Assembly: GCA_040755095.1 (NCBI GenBank)
Contig: JBFMBH010000013.1
Location: 1-50,062 of the forward strand
DNA length: 50,062 bases
Direction: 5' to 3'
DNA from: Thermodesulfobacteriota bacterium
Lineage (GTDB): Bacteria; Desulfobacterota; Desulfobulbia; Desulfobulbales; JBFMBH01
The number at the start of each line of letters is the position of its first letter. The first letter of the stretch is position 1. A model generated the notes under the pieces. The model searched no databases. It was given only the letters and a program-made list of their open reading frames with translations, and was not told the origin of the DNA. Below, piece by piece: positions 43,748 through 50,062 of the stretch. Both the position numbers and the translations under genes were made by a program.

Positions 43748-43837
43748 CCATGACTCCCATAGCTCCCATGGACCCATGGACCCATGGGACTTATAGGACC
43801 TATAGGACTTATGGGACCTATAGGTCCTATGGGAAAC
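43748..43837. repeat. 9-base tandem units (element 3)
   Basis: Left part: CCCATNNNT-type units at 43748, 43757 and 43766. Right part: AT(G/A)GGA(C)NNN units at 43784, 43793, 43802, 43811, 43820 and 43829. A perfect 14-base palindrome GGACCTATAGGTCC (43814-43827) lies within it. Same 9-base period and related core as elements 1 and 2. It lies after the phosphatase terminator, facing the end of a minus-strand gene. Confidence 0.85.
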
Positions 43838-43913
43838 CGCCACGGCGCACGTCCGGTGTTTCACCCCTTCGGGTGCGCCCGGCGGATAACCACCTGTTCG
43901 CCATTCCTTCTGG

Positions 43914-45725
43914 TCAATCCCCCACTCGGATTCCAGCCACCGTGCCGTTTAGGGGGGAGGGCGGCCTGAAGGTGCCGGTGGCATTGCTGAAGCTGATGGT
44001 GTAGCTGCCGGTGAGCCTGGTGGGCGCCAGCACGATGTCGGGGGTCATCAGGACGTCGAGGCGGTAGTCGGCGCTGCCGGACAGCGGGACAGGTATCGGC
44101 GCGCCGATCACCTGGCCGGCGGCAGTGGCACGCCCGGTCTCCACCAGGCGCACCTGGCCGGTGCCCGCGGCAGAAAGCTGCCGGCTGGCGGGCCGGCCGG
44201 TGACCGCGCCCTGGACGGTGTACCACTGGCCGTAGATCAGCTCTTCGCTCTCGATGTGGGTGGTCCAGTCCGGGGTGTGGATCGTGCCGTCAGGATCGAC
44301 GACGATCTGACCGGTCCAGCTGCCACCGCCGGTGGGGTCGGTGTAGCCCACCTGCCAGGTGCCGGTCATGGCGTCCAGAAGCGAGGCGGCCTGGGGTGCG
44401 AACGTCACCTGCAGGAAGTAGGCGCCGGTCCTCTGGGACGAGTAGTGGCGTACCGCGACATGCACCGTGGCCCGGGCCGGGAAGGCGCGCTGCAGCTGGA
44501 AGTTGGTGCCGGCGCCGGAGTCGTCGTCCGTGGCCATGTCGGCGCAGCTGGCGTCCTGCAGGGTGCCGAAGGTGTCGGTGCTGCCGGTGCTGGCAACGGT
44601 CAGGGTGCCGGGCCCGGGCAGCTCGATGCGGAAGACATCGGTGTCGCCGGCGGTCTCGATGCTGCCGGCCACGGTGTCGCCCGCCGCCACCGTTGTTGCC
44701 TGGCTGCAGGTGTTGCCGTGATCGTCGTCCTGGTTGGCGACCGACAGCTGCACGACATTGGACGGCGGGCTGAGGCCGGCCTGATTCCGGGCCAGCACCG
44801 CTGCTGCTACCGAGGTGCCGGCCGGGAACGACCGCTGGAAAGAGGTGGCGGTGCCCGCATCCGCCACCATGAGCTGGCCGCCCGCCGGCACCATGGCGAC
44901 GATGTAGCTGGTGGCGCCGGTCACCGCATTCCAGGAGAGGCTGATGCCGGTGGCGGTAGCGGTCCCGGTCAGGGCCGGGGCCGCGGGCTTGCCGCCCGCC
45001 CCCACCTGGACGGTGTTGCTGGCCGGCCCCACACCGGCGGCGTTGTAGGCCCGGATGGCGACGTTGGCGCTGATGCCGGCGGGAAGGGCAAAGGCGACGC
45101 CGGTGCGCAGCCCCAGATCCACCTCCTGCGGCGTCCAGGAGGCCGGGGCGACCGGGCCGGCCACGAGCCGGTAGCCGGTGGCGCCGGCCACCGCGCCCCA
45201 GGAGAGATTGACCCGGTTGCCGGTGGTGGTGCCGGTGAGCACCGGTGCTGCGGGCGGCTGGACCGCCGGGCAGGCACCCTGGCGGCTGGCGGTGACCTGG
45301 CCTACGATGGTGCAGTGGTTGGGGCCATACGCCTCGCTGTACTGGATGCTGTAGGTTCCGGTGCCGGCCTGGCAGGAGGAGAGGGCGAGCTGCACCTGGA
45401 TGAGGGTCGTCTCGCCCGGCCCATCGCTCTCGCTGGCGGCTGCGGTGTAGGTGGCGCCGCTCACCTGGCCGTTCAGAACGAGCCCCTCGTCCGGCACCAG
45501 CATGGTGACCGCAGCACCGCGCTGCTGGATGGTGGCAGCCACAGATCCGTCGGGATCCGGCTGGCACTCGGCGGGGATGTTGGTCGACACCACCCGTTCA
45601 CCGGAGGTGTGCAGAATCCAGTTGCCGGTGGCATCGAAGGTGGCGGCGCCGGCGTTGGCCGCCGCGACCAGAACGAGCATGATGCCAAGCCAGCCGATCC
45701 CCCATGCCTTGCCGCATCTACGCAT
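43914..45725 (-). CDS. Secreted fibronectin-type III domain protein
   Basis: 603 residues. Signal peptide (GWLGIMLVLVAAANAGA), a beta domain, then two fibronectin-III-like modules (NRVNLSWGAVAGATGYRLV, TGISLSWNAVTGATSYIVA) and a PPC-like domain (AGDTVAGSIETAGDTDVFRIEL ... YFLQVTF in order). A final beta domain ends with TGTFRPPSPL. Such proteins are extracellular binders. GGAGGG lies before the ATG at 45725; the longer frame upstream to 45815 has no signal peptide at its start. The substrate is unknown. Confidence 0.85.
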   Translation of the reverse strand: MRRCGKAWGIGWLGIMLVLVAAANAGAATFDATGNWILHTSGERVVSTNIPAECQPDPDGSVAATIQQRGAAVTMLVPDEGLVLNGQVSGATYTAAASESDGPGETTLIQVQLALSSCQAGTGTYSIQYSEAYGPNHCTIVGQVTASRQGACPAVQPPAAPVLTGTTTGNRVNLSWGAVAGATGYRLVAGPVAPASWTPQEVDLGLRTGVAFALPAGISANVAIRAYNAAGVGPASNTVQVGAGGKPAAPALTGTATATGISLSWNAVTGATSYIVAMVPAGGQLMVADAGTATSFQRSFPAGTSVAAAVLARNQAGLSPPSNVVQLSVANQDDDHGNTCSQATTVAAGDTVAGSIETAGDTDVFRIELPGPGTLTVASTGSTDTFGTLQDASCADMATDDDSGAGTNFQLQRAFPARATVHVAVRHYSSQRTGAYFLQVTFAPQAASLLDAMTGTWQVGYTDPTGGGSWTGQIVVDPDGTIHTPDWTTHIESEELIYGQWYTVQGAVTGRPASRQLSAAGTGQVRLVETGRATAAGQVIGAPIPVPLSGSADYRLDVLMTPDIVLAPTRLTGSYTISFSNATGTFRPPSPLNGTVAGIRVGD

Positions 45726-45899
45726 CTGTTTCCCTCCATTCCGGTTGTCTTCTTGTCCTTTTGGGCGGCCGGCCTGCCGAAGACGGCCCGGGGGCCTTGC
45801 CCGCCGGCCGGCCATTGGGTAAGCTCCCCCACACTGAGACCAACCGTATATAGCCGACCCGGCGGTCGGCCGTCAACCAATGTCCACCAGGAACAGACG

Positions 45900-46889
45900 A
45901 TGATGCCGGCAGCGCCGTTGCTCGCGGTCCAGGATTTGGCCATCGGCTTCCGGAGCCGGCACGGGCTGGTGCCCGTGGTGCTCGATGTCTCCCTGGCCAT
46001 CGCCCCGGGGGAGACCCTCTGCCTGGTTGGGGAGTCCGGCTGCGGCAAGACGGTCACTGCCCTGGCTCTCTTGGGCCTGTTGCCCAGACCCAGCGCCGGG
46101 ATCACCGGCGGCCGGATCTTTCTGGATGGCCAGGACCTGGTGGGGTTGTCCGAGGAGGAGTGGCGGGCGGTCCGCGGCCGGCGCATCGCCATGGTCTTCC
46201 AGGAGCCCATGACCAGCCTCAACCCGGTGTTCACCGTGGGGGACCAGATCGGCGAGGCGATCACCGTTCACGAGCGGCTGCCGGCGGCCGAGGTGCGGGC
46301 CCGGGTGATCTCCCTCCTGGCGGACGTCGGCATCCCGGCTCCGGAGGAGCGGCTGGGCGATTATCCCCACCAGCTGTCCGGCGGCCAGCGCCAACGGGTG
46401 ATGATCGCCATGGCGCTGGCCTGCCGGCCACAGCTGCTGGTGGCCGACGAGCCCACCACCGCCCTCGATGTCACGGTGCAGGCCCAGATCCTCGCTCTCT
46501 TCGCCGACCTCAAGGCCCGGCACCGCCAGGCCCTTCTCTACATCACCCACGACCTGGGGGTGGTGGCCCACATCGCCGACCGGGTGGCGGTGATGTACGC
46601 CGGCATCATCGTCGAGGAGGGCAGCCGGCCGCAGATCTTCCAGGCCCCGGCCCATCCCTACACCCGGGGCCTTCTGGCCTCCCGGCCGGACCGCTCCCTC
46701 CGTGGCCAGCGCCTGGTGACCATCCCGGGCAGCGTGCCCGACCCCGCCGAGCGGCCGGCCGGCTGCCCCTTCCACCCCCGCTGCCCCCACGCCATCACCA
46801 GCTGCCACACCGATTTCCCTTCCTGGTGCGACCGGGGGGCCGGCCACCGCCACCGCTGCCCGGTGCTGGCGGGCCAGAGGGAGGCCTGA
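45900..46889 (+). CDS. Peptide-type ABC transporter ATPase, DppD/OppD type
   Basis: 329 residues. Walker [10 protein letters not shown]-loop [11 protein letters not shown], signature LSGGQRQR, Walker [14 protein letters not shown]-loop THD, and the C-terminal oligopeptide ATPase motif [11 protein letters not shown]. This ATPase family powers Dpp/Opp permeases. The binding protein and permeases are 8 kb upstream, with no second ATPase (DppF) in the window, so the link is inferred. An earlier in-frame stretch from 44256 runs antisense to the fibronectin gene and is not real. The second ATG at 45903 is an equally possible start. Confidence 0.9.
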   Translation: MMPAAPLLAVQDLAIGFRSRHGLVPVVLDVSLAIAPGETLCLVGESGCGKTVTALALLGLLPRPSAGITGGRIFLDGQDLVGLSEEEWRAVRGRRIAMVFQEPMTSLNPVFTVGDQIGEAITVHERLPAAEVRARVISLLADVGIPAPEERLGDYPHQLSGGQRQRVMIAMALACRPQLLVADEPTTALDVTVQAQILALFADLKARHRQALLYITHDLGVVAHIADRVAVMYAGIIVEEGSRPQIFQAPAHPYTRGLLASRPDRSLRGQRLVTIPGSVPDPAERPAGCPFHPRCPHAITSCHTDFPSWCDRGAGHRHRCPVLAGQREA

Positions 46890-46925
46890 AGGGCGGCGGG
46901 TGGCCTGCCCCCCCCCGATGCCCGG

Positions 46926-47927
46926 TCAGGCATGCTTACGTCGGATCAGGGCCCGGTAGGCCTCGGTGAGGCGGATGAAGAGGTCATGGTCGCCGCCCTT
47001 GTCCGGGTGCAGGGCATGGGCGCGCTCCTTGTAGAGACGCTGCAGCTGGCGCCGGGAGAGGCGGGCCAGCTCGTCGCCGCTCACGCCGAACAGGCGCTCG
47101 GCCTCTTCCGCGGCCAGGGGCTTCGGCGCCGGCCGCAGCAACCGGCGGTGCCGGGCCATGAATTCCCGGATCAGCCGCGCCTCCGCGGCCTCGGCCGGAA
47201 ACTCGTAATCGAAGAACTGGATGGCGTGGCGGACCAGATAGGGATGGAGGAACGGGCCGGGCAGGGGACCCATCCAGAAGGCGGGATCCCGGTTCACGGC
47301 CGCCAGCTCGGCCAGGAAGACGGCGTCCAGCTCATCCGGGCTCAGGAGCTGGGGCTGGGTGCGGGCATAGGGGCTGGCAAAGAAGCGCTGCAGGTTGAAG
47401 GCGGCATAGACATAGGCCTTGTACTCCCGGACCGGCAGCCGCACCTCCTGGAACAGGAAGAACTGCTCCAGCTCGTCCCGGGATTTGTCGGCCAGCTGCC
47501 GGAAAGGCCCCATGGGCTCAAGGCCGATGCGGGAGAGGTCCAGCCGGCCGTGGCGGAGGAAGGCCAGCCGCCGGCGATCGAGCAGAAGGATGGCTGCCGC
47601 CAGCCGCTGCTCCTCGGCCGGGGTGAGCGCGGGGAGGGGCCGGCGCCGGTGCCGGAACGGGGCCAGGGCCCGTCGCACCTCCGGCCGCAGAAAGAGCCAG
47701 AGCAGGTTCTCCAGGGCCTCGTCGTCGGGCACGACACCGGCCGCCTCCAGGGCTGCGGTGAGCTCCGGCGCCAGAAGATAGCTGCGGCCGCCGGGGTAGA
47801 TGAGATGCCGGCCGGGATCCGGGCCCAGGTCCACCAGCTCCCGGAAGGTCCAGCCGCCGGCGGTGGGCACCGACTCCCGGAGGAGGTAATGGAGCTGGCC
47901 GGCAAGGGTGGCTTGCGCGAGATACAT
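46926..47927 (-). CDS. Protein with C-terminal J domain
   Basis: 333 residues. The last about 60 residues form a J domain with the HPD motif (RAHALHPDKGGDHDLF), which stimulates DnaK ATPase. The N-terminal 270 residues are helical and rich in Leu/Arg; I do not recognise a family. It may deliver a specific client to Hsp70. The start at 47927 (MYLAQATLAG) is preferred over 48011, whose extra 28 residues are low complexity. It converges with the ABC ATPase gene 36 bases away. Confidence 0.75.
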   Translation of the reverse strand: MYLAQATLAGQLHYLLRESVPTAGGWTFRELVDLGPDPGRHLIYPGGRSYLLAPELTAALEAAGVVPDDEALENLLWLFLRPEVRRALAPFRHRRRPLPALTPAEEQRLAAAILLLDRRRLAFLRHGRLDLSRIGLEPMGPFRQLADKSRDELEQFFLFQEVRLPVREYKAYVYAAFNLQRFFASPYARTQPQLLSPDELDAVFLAELAAVNRDPAFWMGPLPGPFLHPYLVRHAIQFFDYEFPAEAAEARLIREFMARHRRLLRPAPKPLAAEEAERLFGVSGDELARLSRRQLQRLYKERAHALHPDKGGDHDLFIRLTEAYRALIRRKHA

Positions 47928-48042
47928 GGCCGCTTCCCGCCCCACGGCGAAGGGTCTGGCAGGCCCCCAAAACGCCGGTGGCGCCCGAGGGCGCCCCCGG
48001 TCGCGAGCCATTCGGGGGGCCGATCTGCCCGATAGCCCTACT

Positions 48043-48171
48043 GTGAAACACGAACCGCAGAATGTCCAACAAGGAATTCCGAAGGCTGAAGGAACCGGCA
48101 GTGGACATTTCGGATCAGTGCTGCCGGTCCCTTCTGCGGTTGGATATTCCTTGCTCGATATTCGATATTCA
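48043..48171. repeat. Dispersed dyad element, copy B, with TCGATATTC tail
   Basis: 48043-48150 matches copy A (41058-41169). Arms AACCGCAGAA/TTCTGCGGTT lie outside and ACCGGCAG (48094-48101)/CTGCCGGT (48121-48128) inside. A tail with repeated TCGATATTC (48155-48170) reaches the stop codon of the carbonic anhydrase gene. It fills most of the 241-base gap 47928-48168, which has no gene. Confidence 0.8.
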
Positions 48172-48948
48172 GTGGGCCATCGCCTCCATGGCCCGGGCCG
48201 GGTTGGCCTCCACGTCCTTGAGGATGTCGATGGTCTTGGCCTCGGGCAGCCAGCTCACCTTGCCGGTGCCCACGTCGTAGATGGCGCCCACCACCTTGAC
48301 CTTGCCGCCGGTGACCATGTCCCGGGCCGCCGGGCTGGCCATGAACAGGTCCTGGATGCTCTGCCAGACATTCTCCTCGATGCCGAAGGGCACGATCTCG
48401 GCGTCCTTGGCCTCGGGATGGGCGGCCATCGCCCGCTTGACTGCCGGCTGGATGTTCTCCACCAGGGGCGGGATGTTGCGCTCCAGGGCATGGCCGTGGC
48501 CCAGCACCGCCTGGGTCACCGCGTTCACCGCCCCGCACTGGGTGTGGCCGAGCACCACCAGAACCGGGGTGTTGACATGGGCCAGGCCATACTCGATGGA
48601 GCCGGCCTCGTCGGTGTCCACCACGTTGCCGGCCACCCGGATGACGAAGATGTCCATGATCCCGGCGTCGAAGATCCGCTCCACCGGGACCCGGGAGTCG
48701 GAGCAGGAGATGACCGTGGCGTACGCGTGGTTGCCCTGATTCTCCGAGCCGGCCTGGGCGAGGCGGGCCGCGTCGGCATGGGGATGGGCGGCCTTGCCGT
48801 CCACGAACCGCTGGTTGCCATCTTTGAGCATCTGGATGATGGCGTCGGGGGCAGGCTTGCTGGCAGCGGGACCGCTGGCCAGGACCGGGGCAGCCGTCAT
48901 GACGAGGAAGGTACAGGCGGTGGCAGCAGCTTTCAGGATGCGCTTCAT
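48169..48948 (-). CDS. Secreted beta-carbonic anhydrase
   Basis: 259 residues with a signal peptide (MKRILKAAATACTFLVMTAAP). Zinc ligands of the beta class are seen in CSDSRV and HTQCGA, with the Asp-Arg pair. It converts CO2 and bicarbonate, here outside the cytoplasm, where it could buffer or supply CO2. Start 48948 has AGGAGA in front and keeps the signal peptide at the N-terminus. The stop TGA falls in the tail of repeat copy B. Confidence 0.9.
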   Translation of the reverse strand: MKRILKAAATACTFLVMTAAPVLASGPAASKPAPDAIIQMLKDGNQRFVDGKAAHPHADAARLAQAGSENQGNHAYATVISCSDSRVPVERIFDAGIMDIFVIRVAGNVVDTDEAGSIEYGLAHVNTPVLVVLGHTQCGAVNAVTQAVLGHGHALERNIPPLVENIQPAVKRAMAAHPEAKDAEIVPFGIEENVWQSIQDLFMASPAARDMVTGGKVKVVGAIYDVGTGKVSWLPEAKTIDILKDVEANPARAMEAMAH

Positions 48949-49006
48949 GACAGGTCTCCTTGTGCTTGGGAGAAGGGGAGAATGGTGCCGAGGCACGGGT
49001 CGTCTT

Positions 49007-49024
49007 TGAATGAATCGTCATTCA
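49007..49024 (-). promoter_or_regulatory. Operator TGAATGA-N4-TCATTCA
   Basis: A perfect 7-base inverted repeat with a 4-base spacer. It matches the operator form known for TetR-family regulators such as Bacillus FadR (TGAATGAnTAnTCATTCA). It lies at the -10/start region of the carbonic anhydrase promoter, a position that suits repression. Confidence 0.6.
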
Positions 49025-49051
49025 TATTGGCGAAAACCGGCTCTTTGTCAA
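49021..49051 (-). promoter_or_regulatory. Promoter of the carbonic anhydrase gene
   Basis: On the minus strand a perfect TTGACA is at 49051-49046 and a TATGAA -10-like box at 49026-49021, with 19 bases between. The -10 overlaps the operator above. The spacing is slightly long, so the exact -10 is uncertain. Confidence 0.5.
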
Positions 49052-49151
49052 CAAGAAATCAGGCCCCGGCTCTGCGATTGACAGGCCTCCCCGGCCTGGC
49101 TACATTCCTGCACCGGACGCCAAGCCGGCTGCGGCGGGCATCCCGGAAGCC

Positions 49152-50062
49152 ATGAGCTACTACACCCTCCTCAATCTGGAACGGGAGCCCTTCTCCAACT
49201 CCCCGGATCCCGGCTTCTTCTTCCAGTCCACCGGCCACCGCCGCTGCCTGCGGGAGGTGGAGCTGGCGGTGCTGCAGCGCCGGGGCCTGGTGATCGTGCT
49301 CGGCGAGGTGGGCACCGGCAAGACCACCGTCTGCCGGCAGCTCATCCGCCGTCTGGCCGAAGCCGAGCCGGGCGCAGTCGAGGTCTGTCTGGTTCTGGAT
49401 CCGGACTTTGTCTCGGCCCGGGACTTCCTGGTGGCGGTGTGCGGGATCCTGGGCCTGCCGGCGCCCGGGGAGGAGGTCTCGGAACGGGCGATCAAGGAGG
49501 GGATCAAGGGCCATCTCTTCCGGGTCGGCGTCGAGCAGGGCCGGACGGTGGCCCTGCTCTTCGACGAGGGACAGAAGCTGGCCGGCTTCTGCCTGGAGAT
49601 CCTCAGGGAGCTGCTCAACTACGAGACCAACGAGCACAAGCTGCTGCAGATCGTCATCTTCGCCCAGCCTGAGCTTTTGGCCGTTGTCCGGGAGCGGGAG
49701 AGCTTCGCCGACCGGGTGGCGGTCCTCATCCGCCTGGGACCCCTGTCCCTGGCCGAGACCAGGCGCATGATCCGCTTTCGCCTGGAGCAGGCGGGCGCGG
49801 CCGGCCGTGGCCTGGCCCTTTTCAGCTGGCCCGCCCTCCTGGCCATCCACCTGACCACCGGCGGCTATCCCCGCCGCATCGTCATGCTCGCCTCCCGGAT
49901 CCTCATGGCGATCATCGTCGGCAACCGGCGCCGGGCCGGTGCCTGGCTGGTGCTGCGCTGCGCCCGCCAGCAGGCTGGCCGGGCCCTGGCGCGACCCTTC
50001 GCAGCCTGGATCCTTCTGGGGCTGCTGGCCGTGCGGTTGGGGGGGGGAGTGTGGCTGGTCGG
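49152..50062 (+). CDS. ExeA/MshM-like AAA ATPase, cut by the window end
   Basis: At least 303 residues, still open at the edge. The start MSYYTLLNLEREPFSNSPDP is the classical N-terminus of the ExeA/MshM/GspA ATPase group. Walker A GEVGTGKTT, Walker B ALLFDEGQ and sensor IVIFAQPELL follow. A hydrophobic segment (AAWILLGLLAV) begins at the cut, so a membrane anchor and a C-terminal peptidoglycan-binding or TPR region may follow. These proteins help assemble secretins or pili across the cell wall. It is divergent from the carbonic anhydrase gene. Confidence 0.8.
   Translation, partial: MSYYTLLNLEREPFSNSPDPGFFFQSTGHRRCLREVELAVLQRRGLVIVLGEVGTGKTTVCRQLIRRLAEAEPGAVEVCLVLDPDFVSARDFLVAVCGILGLPAPGEEVSERAIKEGIKGHLFRVGVEQGRTVALLFDEGQKLAGFCLEILRELLNYETNEHKLLQIVIFAQPELLAVVRERESFADRVAVLIRLGPLSLAETRRMIRFRLEQAGAAGRGLALFSWPALLAIHLTTGGYPRRIVMLASRILMAIIVGNRRRAGAWLVLRCARQQAGRALARPFAAWILLGLLAVRLGGGVWLV

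Noticed and set aside
44256-45899. A 5' extension of the ABC ATPase gene
   Set aside because: The extension runs antisense to the secreted fibronectin gene and is Gly/Ala/Arg-rich; the ATPase fold starts at 45900.
47928-48011. A 28-residue N-terminal extension of the J-domain protein
   Set aside because: It is Arg/Pro/Ala-rich and unlike the rest; the ATG at 47927 begins the folded part.
47908-49155. A 415-residue plus-strand frame across the carbonic anhydrase gene
   Set aside because: The opposite strand encodes an intact enzyme with its signal peptide and metal ligands.

Overview
The window is very GC-rich and densely coding. Most genes are on the plus strand and many are joined by 4-base ATGA or GTGA overlaps. 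A Desulfobacterota-like (deltaproteobacterial) bacterium is suggested by a C-terminal sorting tail of the VPIPSG...LLGSGLAGLL type, an HglE/PUFA-like polyketide synthase, an MshM/ExeA-like ATPase and dispersed short intergenic repeats. This placement is inference from gene style; there is no rRNA or tRNA in the window.

Bases 1 to about 31,730 form one long gene cluster, probably a single operon that enters from the left. It starts with a split iterative type I polyketide or long-chain lipid synthase: KS(truncated)-AT-KR-DH, then KS-AT-ACP, then DH-PPTase-ACP. Then come an alkaline-phosphatase-superfamily phosphodiesterase, an alpha/beta hydrolase fused to a PilZ domain, two paralogous SDRs, three paralogous methyltransferases, a fourth methyltransferase, a four-helix-suffix protein, a radical SAM enzyme, a doubled CaiB-type CoA transferase, a beta-propeller fused to a fifth methyltransferase, a TPR protein fused to PilZ, a degenerate M50/HlyD membrane fusion protein, a TolC-like outer-membrane factor and a secreted esterase. 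The reading is a pathway that builds, heavily methylates and exports a polyketide- or lipid-like product, with two PilZ domains as possible cyclic-di-GMP inputs. The product is unknown. No enoyl reductase of the PfaD type is present, so it should not be called an omega-3 fatty acid synthase.

Bases 31,740 to 37,610 hold a promoter, a PEP-CTERM-like secreted protein, and a peptide-type ABC importer (binding protein, two permeases) whose permease genes are separated by a decayed AlbA/RecG-like gene. Bases 37,630 to 41,120 hold a two-gene unit, an SNF2 helicase plus a zinc-ribbon protein. An Uma2-family gene, an alkaline phosphatase with a candidate Pho box, a secreted fibronectin-type protein, a lone peptide-ABC ATPase, a J-domain protein, a secreted beta-carbonic anhydrase with a palindromic operator, and an ExeA/MshM-like ATPase cut by the window end follow.

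Two kinds of unexplained repeat stand out. Three gaps (10.6, 22.8 and 43.7 kb) carry different versions of a 9-base tandem unit related to ATGGRM-NNN, arranged as two opposing arms that could fold into long hairpins. A separate element of about 110 bases with internal dyads occurs at 41.1 and 48.1 kb, each time at the 3' end of a gene.
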